This document shows positions 1-5,812 of a DNA stretch of 5,812 bases, in pieces (position 1 is the first letter of the stretch; each line of letters opens with the position of its first letter). The DNA is from Prevotella sp. UBA5387 (GTDB lineage Bacteria > Bacteroidota > Bacteroidia > Bacteroidales > Bacteroidaceae). The stretch is taken from positions 10,466-16,277 of the forward strand of contig DHOP01000107.1 in assembly GCA_002407775.1 (NCBI GenBank). Reading direction: 5' to 3'. Both the position numbers and the translations under genes were made by a program. Below the pieces are notes generated by a model. The model ran no database searches. It was not told where the DNA came from and was given only the letters and a program-made list of their open reading frames with translations.

Positions 1-2
1 CT

Positions 3-2330
3 TTTGTTAGGACTCCTGATTGTTATGCACTTATTGTGGTTCGCTCTGATGCTAACCCTCCGATGGATCAGAACTCGCCTGAGGATATCTTCACACTGGG
101 CAACTATCTGAGCCGTGATCAGTATGGCGATCGTCCACTCTTCTACGGTCAAGCATATACCTCACAAGTAGCCCTTGAACAAGAAGGCAACATCTGTAAG
201 CCCAAGATGAGCGAGGGTGCTCCCATCTATAGCCGCAAGGAAAAGGCTTCGACAGATGAGAAGGACTCCTACTTCATCGTATCACACAAGAACAAATATA
301 AGTATGCGCAGAACATGCTGTTCCCGCGTATGTACGATGCTGCTCACACTGCAGATTACGAATCGTGGATGGGTGGTATAGAAGGCTCACAAGTTCCATA
401 CGACCGTTGTGGCGAGTCCATCATGGTTAAGGTGCCTTCTCAGCTTGACAACTTGAGATTTTTCCTGTCTTATCAGTGCAATTTCATGTACTGGAGGTAT
501 TTCATGTGGAACTTTGCCGGACGACAGAATGATATCCAAGGCCACGGCGAACTTGAGCATGGCAACTGGATTACAGGTATCTCATTCATCGACAATGCTC
601 GACTTGGCGACCAAAATAGCCTACCCGACGAGTTGAAGACTAACAAAGGACACAACGTCTATTATGCCCTCCCACTCCTTCTGGGCTTGATCGGACTCTT
701 CTGGCAGGCATTCCGTGGTAAGCGAGGCATACGCCAGTTCTGGGTAGTGTTCTTCCTCTTCTTCATGACAGGACTTGCCATTGTGTTCTATCTGAACCAA
801 ACACCAGTACAACCGCGTGAGCGTGACTATGCCTATGCAGGCTCATTCTATGCCTTTGCTATATGGTGCGGTTTGGGAGTAGCAGCTATTATCGATTTAA
901 TGAAGAAGTATCTCAAGGTCGATCATGTAGTGGCCACTGCTGCGGTATCACTCTTATGCTTGCTTGTTCCTATTCAGATGGGCAGTCAAAACTGGGATGA
1001 TCACGATCGTTCCAACCGCTATACATGCCGCGATTTCGGACAGAACTACTTGATGACATTGCAAGATAAGGGTAACCCCATTATCTTCACCAATGGCGAC
1101 AACGATACCTTCCCACTCTGGTACAATCAGGATGTTGAGGGTGTTCGTACCGATACTCGAGTATGTAACCTCAGCTATCTGCAGACAGACTGGTACATCG
1201 ACCAGATGAAACGTCCTGCATACGACTCTCCTTCTGTACCAATCACATGGCCAAGACTCGATTACTGCTCCGGCACCAACGAATATGTGGAGGTGCAACC
1301 GAGCATGAAACAGAGCATCCTTGAGATCTTCAAACAGGATCCAAAAGCTGCAAAGAAGATTTTCGGAGATAATCCTTTCGATGTGAGCAATGTCATGAAA
1401 TATTGGGTTCGCGGTGAACTTACACCAGAACAGACTAATATCTTTGCTCAGATGTTAGGTGTGGACAAGAGCCAAGTCAAGGAAACCATACACATGATCC
1501 CTACTGACACTCTCTATGTTCCTATTGACAAGGAAGCTGTTAAGCGTAGCGGAATGATGATGGCCAGCGACAGTATACCTGATCAGATGGTTATCTCTCT
1601 CAAGGGAAAGAGTGCTCTCTATAAGGGCGACCTGATGATGTTGGAGATGATAGCACACTGCAACTGGACACGTCCTATCTATGTAGCACTGACTGTGGGT
1701 CAGGAAAACTACATGAATCTCGGAGACAACTTTGTTCAGGAAGGTTTGGCTAACCGCATCACACCATTCTTGACCAACAAGCCGGGAGCAAAGAACTTCG
1801 ACACCGAGACTACCTATAACAACATGATGAATCGCTATCGTTATGGTAATCTCAGTAAGAAAGGACTCTATTTGGACGAGACGACAATGCGTATGTGCTA
1901 CACACACCGCCGCCTCTTCGCACAATTGGCTTTGCAACTCATCTCTGAGAACAAGCGCGACAAGGCGCTCAAGGTGCTTCAGAAGGCAGAGAAGGAAATC
2001 CCAGCATATAATGTTCCAATCAACTATATGAGCGGCGGATCTGACTTGGCAAAGGCTTATGCCCTGCTTGGACAGAAGAAGAAAGCTCTTGATATCATCA
2101 ATGCTGTGTGGAAAGACGCCTCTCAGTATGGAGCATTCTACGTAGGACTGACTGGCGACAGATTTGAAAGTGCTCAGCGTGACTGCATGATTCAACTATC
2201 AATCATGTCACAACTCAGCGAAATCACACCAATGGTTGACACCAAACTCGCCCAGAAACAAAAGGCCGAGTTGGACAACTTCTACCGCATGTATATCGGA
2301 AAGGGCGGCAGAACGACGGAACAGCAGTAA
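3..2330 (+). CDS. DUF2723 (GT117-type) membrane glycosyltransferase-like protein, 5'-partial
   Basis: The reading frame is open to the left edge, so the gene starts outside the window; 775 residues are visible and the family usually has roughly 1,000-1,100. The missing part should be the multi-helix catalytic DUF2723 domain, related to PMT-type O-mannosyltransferases and human TMEM260. Visible in order are the motif ANPPMDQNSPED (about 54-89), a Trp/Tyr-rich conserved stretch WRYFMWNFAGRQND (about 492-533), and four hydrophobic segments at about 654-713, 738-803, 837-899 and 924-980. The signature NQTPVQPRERDYAYAGS (795-845) spans the end of the second and start of the third of these. A long soluble, probably periplasmic, domain follows with FTNGDNDTFPLW (1086-1121). 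Near the end are two TPR-like helical hairpins (about 1920-2003 and 2040-2120). Family membership is clear from these motifs. Donor, acceptor and true activity are inferred only. It is probably the upstream gene of a three-gene transcript with the deacetylase and queG. Confidence 0.9.
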   Translation, partial: FVRTPDCYALIVVRSDANPPMDQNSPEDIFTLGNYLSRDQYGDRPLFYGQAYTSQVALEQEGNICKPKMSEGAPIYSRKEKASTDEKDSYFIVSHKNKYKYAQNMLFPRMYDAAHTADYESWMGGIEGSQVPYDRCGESIMVKVPSQLDNLRFFLSYQCNFMYWRYFMWNFAGRQNDIQGHGELEHGNWITGISFIDNARLGDQNSLPDELKTNKGHNVYYALPLLLGLIGLFWQAFRGKRGIRQFWVVFFLFFMTGLAIVFYLNQTPVQPRERDYAYAGSFYAFAIWCGLGVAAIIDLMKKYLKVDHVVATAAVSLLCLLVPIQMGSQNWDDHDRSNRYTCRDFGQNYLMTLQDKGNPIIFTNGDNDTFPLWYNQDVEGVRTDTRVCNLSYLQTDWYIDQMKRPAYDSPSVPITWPRLDYCSGTNEYVEVQPSMKQSILEIFKQDPKAAKKIFGDNPFDVSNVMKYWVRGELTPEQTNIFAQMLGVDKSQVKETIHMIPTDTLYVPIDKEAVKRSGMMMASDSIPDQMVISLKGKSALYKGDLMMLEMIAHCNWTRPIYVALTVGQENYMNLGDNFVQEGLANRITPFLTNKPGAKNFDTETTYNNMMNRYRYGNLSKKGLYLDETTMRMCYTHRRLFAQLALQLISENKRDKALKVLQKAEKEIPAYNVPINYMSGGSDLAKAYALLGQKKKALDIINAVWKDASQYGAFYVGLTGDRFESAQRDCMIQLSIMSQLSEITPMVDTKLAQKQKAELDNFYRMYIGKGGRTTEQQ

Positions 2331-2334
2331 CGAG

Positions 2335-2946
2335 ATGTTCATTGAGCAACCGGCAAAATGGCTCCGATGGCTCTATCCTGACGCCTTATGGCGGATGGAT
2401 AAAAATGAGCATGCCGTTTATCTCACGTTTGACGACGGGCCCGTACCCTCGTGCACGCCGTTCATTCTTGAGACATTGAGACAGTACAATGTCAAGGCTA
2501 CCTTTTTTATGGTGGGCGAAAATGTGCTCCGTTACCACGATTTGTACAATCAGATCATTGCTGACGGACATCAGGTGGGCAACCACACGTTCAACCACAT
2601 TGGGGCCTTCAAGCATTGGACCATAACGTATGCGCTCAATACGGCAAAGGCCAATGACCTCATCAAGTCACATCTGTTCCGTCCACCACATGGTTGGATG
2701 CGTCATTCGGAATACTGGTGGCTACACCGCAAGTACAAGATTGTGATGTGGGATTTGGTCACACGCGACTACAGCAAATGGCTCACAGCAAAAGACGTGG
2801 TGCATAATGTCAAGCGTTTTGCACGCAACGGTTCCATCATCACGTTTCACGACTCCGTCAAAAGCATCGACAAGTTGCGCACAGCTCTGCCCGAATCCCT
2901 TCAATGGCTTAAGGACCAAGGCTATGAATTCAAAACTTTCGAGTGA
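2335..2946 (+). CDS. NodB-type polysaccharide deacetylase family protein
   Basis: A 203-residue protein made almost entirely of one NodB homology (carbohydrate esterase 4) domain, which removes N- or O-acetyl groups from glycans using a bound metal. All five motifs are present. TFDDGP (31-36) supplies base D33 and metal ligand D34. HTFNH (84-88) gives metal ligands H84 and H88. RPPHG (116-120) is the third motif with His where Tyr is common. MWDLVTRDY (138-146) is the fourth. ITFHD (169-173) carries the catalytic His H172. The enzyme therefore looks active. ATG 2335 is chosen because it lies 4 bases after the preceding stop and gives the family's usual N-terminus; upstream in-frame codons overlap the DUF2723 gene. 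There is no signal peptide or clear membrane helix, only a Trp-rich amphipathic start (residues 8-20), so it is probably cytoplasmic or membrane-associated. The substrate cannot be read from sequence. It is probably cotranscribed and translationally coupled with its neighbours. Confidence 0.9.
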   Translation: MFIEQPAKWLRWLYPDALWRMDKNEHAVYLTFDDGPVPSCTPFILETLRQYNVKATFFMVGENVLRYHDLYNQIIADGHQVGNHTFNHIGAFKHWTITYALNTAKANDLIKSHLFRPPHGWMRHSEYWWLHRKYKIVMWDLVTRDYSKWLTAKDVVHNVKRFARNGSIITFHDSVKSIDKLRTALPESLQWLKDQGYEFKTFE

Positions 2947-3847
2947 GATCAAGGCAGAGGCCCAGCGTCTCGGATTCTTTGCTTGCGGAATAGCTAAGGC
3001 CAAACGGGTATCGACAGAGGAGGAAGATCATCTTCGGTCATGGTTAGCGGCAGGTCTGAATGCCGACATGAGTTGGATGAACAACCACCTTGACAAACGG
3101 CTTGACCCTCGCCTACTGATGGATGGTCTAAAGTCCATTGTCTGTGTGGTGATGAATTACACTCCCTCTAGAACGTTGCCAAAGGGTGAACCACAGATCG
3201 CTGCTTATGCTTTGGGGAAAGATTACCATGACGTCATCAAGCAACAGCTATGCCGTTTAGCTACCTTTATCTATGGCGAAGACGCTGAACATGCCAATTA
3301 TCGGGTATTTGTGGACAGTGGTCCAGTCTTGGAACGCTACTGGGCACAGCAAGCAGGTATTGGTTGGATAGGCAAAAACGAACAGCTCATCATCCCACAT
3401 GCAGGCAGCATGTTCTTTCTAGGAGAGCTCTTTCTTGACTACGAACTCGACTACGACTCTCCGACAACGAACCGCTGTGGCAACTGCTCTCGTTGCATTG
3501 AACAATGTCCCACACATGCCCTGTCCAAAGACGGACTCTTCGATGCCTCGCTCTGTCTCTCCTATCAGACCATCGAGAATCGTCATGAATTGAGCGATCT
3601 AGCAAAGAAAAATATCGGTGACACCTTCTATGGCTGCGATCTCTGTCAAAAAGCCTGTCCATGGAACAGATTTGCGCAACCCAATGACATCCCAGAGTTT
3701 CAGCCTACAGAGGAGCTACTTGGAATGACTCGAGCAAAATGGGAACAACTTAGCCTTGTCGATTATCAACGATTGTTTAAAGGGTCAGCAGTTAAAAGAG
3801 CAAAGTATGATGGCATAATGCGCAACATTTCAGCCCTAAAGACATAA
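2924..3847 (+). CDS. queG: Epoxyqueuosine reductase QueG (tRNA queuosine synthesis)
   Basis: A cytoplasmic cobalamin- and iron-sulfur-dependent enzyme that reduces epoxyqueuosine to queuosine at the wobble position of GUN-anticodon tRNAs, the last step of queuosine synthesis. The 307-residue protein has the N-terminal DUF1730 region with KRLDPRLLMDGLKS (58-71). The catalytic motif DSGPVLER (131-138) follows, with D131 the expected proton donor, then GIGWIGKN (145-152). It has a full two-cluster ferredoxin set: CGNCSRCIEQCP (C185, C188, C191, C195), plus C211 and CDLCQKACP (C238, C241, C245). The ending GSAVKRAKYDGIMRNI is also typical. It is shorter than E. coli and B. subtilis QueG (about 380 residues) because the C-terminal HEAT-like part is absent, which is usual in Bacteroidota. 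ATG 2924 gives the standard N-terminus and overlaps the deacetylase by 23 bases in another frame, suggesting coupled translation. Identification is firm. Confidence 0.96.
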   Translation: MNSKLSSEIKAEAQRLGFFACGIAKAKRVSTEEEDHLRSWLAAGLNADMSWMNNHLDKRLDPRLLMDGLKSIVCVVMNYTPSRTLPKGEPQIAAYALGKDYHDVIKQQLCRLATFIYGEDAEHANYRVFVDSGPVLERYWAQQAGIGWIGKNEQLIIPHAGSMFFLGELFLDYELDYDSPTTNRCGNCSRCIEQCPTHALSKDGLFDASLCLSYQTIENRHELSDLAKKNIGDTFYGCDLCQKACPWNRFAQPNDIPEFQPTEELLGMTRAKWEQLSLVDYQRLFKGSAVKRAKYDGIMRNISALKT

Positions 3848-3900
3848 TTTCAGCAAATTATACTATAATCATTATTTAATTAATTACTAAACTTCCCTTT
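3848..3900 (+). promoter_or_regulatory. A+T-rich leader of the sugar permease gene, possible promoter
   Basis: This 53-base gap between queG and the permease has only 10 G/C bases (19%), far below its surroundings. It contains TATAAT at 3864-3869 and the palindrome TTAATTAA at 3876-3883. No Shine-Dalgarno sequence precedes ATG 3901, as usual in Bacteroidota, where A/T-rich unstructured leaders favour initiation. I could not find the phylum's primary promoter pattern (TTTG about 20 bases before TAnnTTTG), so a promoter here is inferred from composition and the break in gene packing. Read-through from queG is equally possible, as there is no terminator hairpin in the gap. Confidence 0.3.
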
Positions 3901-5226
3901 ATGATCCAGAATTCTAATCAAAAAGGTCGCGCCATTGCCATTATAGCTATGATCTTCCTTTTCGGAATGATTGCATTTGTAACCAACCTTGCTGCACCTA
4001 TCGGTGTGATTTGGAAGAATCAACCCGCGTTAGCAGGCAGTAACACGTTAGGTATGTTAGGCAATATGATGAACTTCTTAGCCTACCTGTTTATGGGCAT
4101 CCCCTCAGGCAAGTTGCTTACCAAATTAGGTTATAAAAAGACTGCGCTCATCGCCATTGCCTTTGGTTTCTTCGGCATTTTAATCCAGTTTCTATCTGGA
4201 CAAGTGCTCACAGGCACTCTCCTCGCAGGCCTTCCAGCCAACTTCTATGTTTATCTGCTTGGCGCATTCGTTGCTGGTATTTCTGTCTGCATGCTCAATA
4301 CGGTTGTCAATCCCATGCTTAACCTCTTGGGAGGTGGCGGCAATAAGGGTAACCAACTTTTGCAGATTGCCGGAACATTCAACTCTTTCTTGGGTACTTT
4401 GACTCCTATGTTTGTGGGTACATTGATTGGACAAATCACCAAGGAAACAGCCATCACCGATGTAAACGTCGTGCTTTATTTAGCCATGAGCGTGTTTGCA
4501 GTAACATTCCTCATCCTTAGTTTCATTCCAATTGCAAATCCTGACGGCGACCACTCAAAGTCAACGGTATTTGAGCGTTCACCGTTCGCCTTCCGTCACT
4601 TCACCCTTGGCGTTATTGCCATCTTCCTTTATGTGGGCACTGAGGTAGGAATTCCTGGTACTCTCAATTTCTATCTCTCAGATACATCACAGGCTGGTGC
4701 AGGTTTGGACATCATGTCGGCGGCAGCCATCGGTGGTTTTTCCGCAGGCACCTATTGGTTTCTGATGCTCATTGGGCGTTTCATCGCCGGACTGACAGCT
4801 TCCAAAATATCAAGCCGAACGATGATGACATTCACAAATGTCTTAGGTATAGTACTTATTCTAACAGCAATTTTCTTGCCTAAGACAGTCACAGGGTCAA
4901 TGCCTGTGTTCACGGGATCAAGCTTTGCTATGACCACAATTCCTCTGAGCGCCATCCTCTTGGTAGTCTGTGGACTATGCACCTCGGTAATGTGGAGTTG
5001 CATTTTCAATCTCGCCACAGAGGGATTGGGTAAATACACTGCTCAGGCAAGCGGCATATTCATGACAATGGTTGTAGGTGGTGGCATTCTGCCATTGATC
5101 CAAAACTCTATTGCCGATAATGCTGGCTACATCATCTCTTACATCGTTCCTTTGCTTGCCATGGTTTATATGCTTTATTACGCTCAGTGGGGATCAAAGA
5201 ATGTCAACAAAGAGATACCTGTTTAA
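3901..5226 (+). CDS. Major facilitator sugar permease, fucose/glucose-galactose (FHS) type
   Basis: A 441-residue inner-membrane protein with about twelve hydrophobic helices (roughly residues 11-34, 48-68, 78-100, 115-138, 153-177, 187-211, 233-255, 270-295, 308-327, 344-366, 380-403, 408-428) and a hydrophilic central loop at 212-232. The helix 2-3 loop has the MFS motif A variant GKLLTKLGYKK (70-80). NTVVNPMLNLLG (133-144) and AGTFNSFLGTLTP (157-169) match the helix 4-5 region of FHS permeases such as FucP and GluP, so it probably imports a monosaccharide. By my alignment from memory, N161 matches FucP N162, but the proton-coupling acids D46 and E135 of FucP fall on N29 and N133, so its coupling and substrate may differ. 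ATG 3901 is the first plausible start and leaves a short polar N-terminus before helix 1. It converges on the downstream mutase gene, with a hairpin terminator between them. I do not assign a symbol because fucose, glucose/galactose and N-acetylglucosamine transporters share this fold. Confidence 0.85.
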   Translation: MIQNSNQKGRAIAIIAMIFLFGMIAFVTNLAAPIGVIWKNQPALAGSNTLGMLGNMMNFLAYLFMGIPSGKLLTKLGYKKTALIAIAFGFFGILIQFLSGQVLTGTLLAGLPANFYVYLLGAFVAGISVCMLNTVVNPMLNLLGGGGNKGNQLLQIAGTFNSFLGTLTPMFVGTLIGQITKETAITDVNVVLYLAMSVFAVTFLILSFIPIANPDGDHSKSTVFERSPFAFRHFTLGVIAIFLYVGTEVGIPGTLNFYLSDTSQAGAGLDIMSAAAIGGFSAGTYWFLMLIGRFIAGLTASKISSRTMMTFTNVLGIVLILTAIFLPKTVTGSMPVFTGSSFAMTTIPLSAILLVVCGLCTSVMWSCIFNLATEGLGKYTAQASGIFMTMVVGGGILPLIQNSIADNAGYIISYIVPLLAMVYMLYYAQWGSKNVNKEIPV

Positions 5227-5245
5227 TATCGCATTCAAATTCAAT

Positions 5246-5271
5246 TCAACTAATCTTTAGAGATTAGTTGA
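5246..5271. repeat. Perfect 11-bp inverted repeat (stem-loop) after the permease gene
   Basis: TCAACTAATCT at 5246-5256 is exactly complementary to AGATTAGTTGA at 5261-5271, with the 4-base loop TTAG. It begins 20 bases after the permease stop codon and ends 7 bases before the G+C-rich hairpin. The stem is A+T-rich and no T-tract follows, so it is more likely a 3'-UTR structure of the permease mRNA, or a helper for the next hairpin, than a terminator by itself. An operator is less likely, because no gene starts nearby. Confidence 0.6.
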
Positions 5272-5278
5272 TACATAG

Positions 5279-5312
5279 AAGCGCCCCCTTCACGATGTGA
5301 AGGGGGCGCTTT
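5279..5312. terminator. Strong G+C-rich hairpin, probable bidirectional terminator
   Basis: AAGCGCCCCCTTCAC at 5279-5293 pairs perfectly over 15 bp with GTGAAGGGGGCGCTT at 5297-5311, leaving only the 3-base loop GAT. The plus-strand stem ends in TTT, followed by C and an A/T-rich run. The minus-strand side reads CTTCTATG, so the T-tract is weak in both directions. Its place between two convergent genes, with A bases at the left foot and T bases at the right foot, fits a shared terminator for the permease (plus) and the mutase (minus). Stem strength is seen directly; termination is inferred. Confidence 0.8.
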
Positions 5313-5324
5313 CAATATATCTTC

Positions 5325-5353
5325 AGTAAGCTTTCTAATGTAAGCAGCTTACT
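5325..5353. repeat. 8-bp inverted repeat just past the mutase stop codon
   Basis: AGTAAGCT at 5325-5332 pairs with AGCTTACT at 5346-5353 across a 13-base loop. An alternative smaller hairpin pairs GTAAG (5340-5344) with CTTAC (5348-5352), because GTAAGC occurs twice (5326-5331 and 5340-5345). It sits 3 bases beyond the stop codon of the minus-strand mutase, so it would be the first structure in that mRNA's 3' end. It is weak and lacks a T-tract; it may stabilise the mRNA or be chance. Confidence 0.35.
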
Positions 5354-5356
5354 TTC

Positions 5357-5812
5357 TTATTGCATATCATAAACTACTTGCATCAGCATTTTACCTAGAT
5401 TGTCAGCTTCTTCCATGGTTGAAGCCTCGCTATAGACGCGGATGATTGGCTCCGTGTTAGACTTGCGCAGGTGAACCCACTTATCAGAGAAGTCAAGTTT
5501 CACACCGTCAATGTCCGTTACCTGTACATCCGACTGCTGACCATATTGCTCTTTTACTTTCTCAAGTATTGCGTCCACATCAGTGGTAGGCATAAGATCA
5601 ATGCGATTTTTAGCAATAAAATAGTTGGGGAACGTGGCACGCAGTTGACTAGCCTTAAGTCCCTTCTGTGCCATACTACTCAAGAACAGTCCGATTCCCA
5701 CCAATGCATCGCGACCGTAATGGCTCTCGGGATAGATTACTCCACCATTACCTTCACCACCAATCACAGCACCTACTTCTTTTATCTTAGTCGTCACATT
5801 AACTTCACCAAC
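5357..5812 (-). CDS. glmM: Phosphoglucosamine mutase-type phosphohexomutase, C-terminal part
   Basis: The frame is open through the right edge, so only the last 151 residues of an enzyme of usually about 450-460 are visible; the active-site serine and metal loop lie outside. GlmM interconverts glucosamine-6-phosphate and glucosamine-1-phosphate in the cytoplasm, on the way to UDP-GlcNAc for peptidoglycan and other glycans. Visible are the sugar-binding loop GGEGNGGVIYP (codons near 5731-5761), followed by SHYGRDALVGIG. Near the end is the phosphate-binding loop RKSNTEPIIR (about 5438-5467) of domain 4. The superfamily is certain. The GlmM call rests on the best-known Bacteroidota annotation; the loop is not the GEQSGH of classical bacterial GlmM, so a phosphomannomutase or phosphoglucomutase role is possible. 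The valine GTG at 5795-5797 is internal and not the start. TAA at 5357-5359 ends the gene, which converges on the permease; its promoter is not in the window. Confidence 0.82.
   Translation of the reverse strand, partial: VGEVNVTTKIKEVGAVIGGEGNGGVIYPESHYGRDALVGIGLFLSSMAQKGLKASQLRATFPNYFIAKNRIDLMPTTDVDAILEKVKEQYGQQSDVQVTDIDGVKLDFSDKWVHLRKSNTEPIIRVYSEASTMEEADNLGKMLMQVVYDMQ

Noticed and set aside
36..38. GTG as the start of the first gene
   Set aside because: The same frame is open to base 3 and reads CYALIV just before it, continuous with the conserved family motif that follows, so GTG encodes an internal valine and the gene begins outside the window.
1455..2195. A 246-codon antisense open frame inside the DUF2723 gene, plus a 114-codon one at 954-1298
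   Set aside because: Both lie wholly opposite a well-supported gene, their translations are Cys/His/Val-rich without recognisable motifs, and no promoter or leader is evident; they are frame shadows.
2236..2334. Upstream ATG (2236) extension of the deacetylase by 33 residues
   Set aside because: It would overlap the DUF2723 gene by 95 bases and adds a low-complexity polar segment; ATG 2335 gives the usual family N-terminus.
2807..2923. Upstream ATG (2807) extension of queG by 39 residues
   Set aside because: The extra residues read as out-of-frame deacetylase sequence rich in Ser/Thr/Pro and are not part of QueG, which starts naturally at ATG 2924.
3864..3869. TATAAT as a firm -10 promoter element
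   Set aside because: The region is 81% A+T, so the match is expected by chance, there is no matching -35/-33 element, and Bacteroidota use a different consensus; kept only as part of a low-confidence leader.
5795..5797. GTG (minus strand) as the start of the mutase
   Set aside because: The frame continues to the window edge as VGEVN, and the domain would otherwise lack three quarters of the enzyme; it is an internal valine.
1..5812. Mobile element, CRISPR array, tRNA/rRNA, riboswitch or defence system
   Set aside because: No transposase-like protein, regularly spaced repeats, tRNA cloverleaf pattern or unexplained long gene-free stretch was found; the longest gap is 130 bases and is occupied by hairpins.

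Overview
The window looks like core chromosome of a Bacteroidota bacterium, most likely a Prevotella-type member of the Bacteroidales. The main reasons are a large DUF2723 (GT117-type) membrane protein typical of that phylum, a short HEAT-less QueG, a phosphosugar mutase with a GEGNGG loop, and start codons that lack Shine-Dalgarno sequences. The genus assignment rests on recalled protein resemblance, not on a search.

Layout: bases 3-3847 hold three tightly packed plus-strand genes that look like one transcript. They are the C-terminal three quarters or so of a DUF2723 membrane glycosyltransferase-like protein (cut by the window start), a small NodB-type polysaccharide deacetylase starting 4 bases after it, and epoxyqueuosine reductase queG, which overlaps the deacetylase by 23 bases. 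After a 53-base, 81% A+T gap comes a plus-strand 12-helix major facilitator sugar permease of the fucose/glucose-galactose (FHS) type (3901-5226). A 130-base spacer with three inverted repeats, one a strong G+C-rich terminator-like hairpin, separates it from a convergent minus-strand gene. That gene is the last 151 residues of a phosphoglucosamine mutase-type enzyme (glmM-like), cut by the window end.

Functionally, the DUF2723 protein and the deacetylase suggest envelope or protein glycan modification. QueG finishes queuosine synthesis in tRNA and appears to share the transcript without an obvious metabolic link. The permease probably imports a monosaccharide, and the GlmM-type mutase would feed amino-sugar precursors into peptidoglycan and other glycans. 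No mobile element, CRISPR array, RNA gene or defence system was seen. This is mostly ordinary housekeeping DNA. The points most worth checking are the permease's apparent loss of both FucP proton-coupling acidic residues, the uncertain substrate of the deacetylase, and the stacked hairpins in the convergent spacer.
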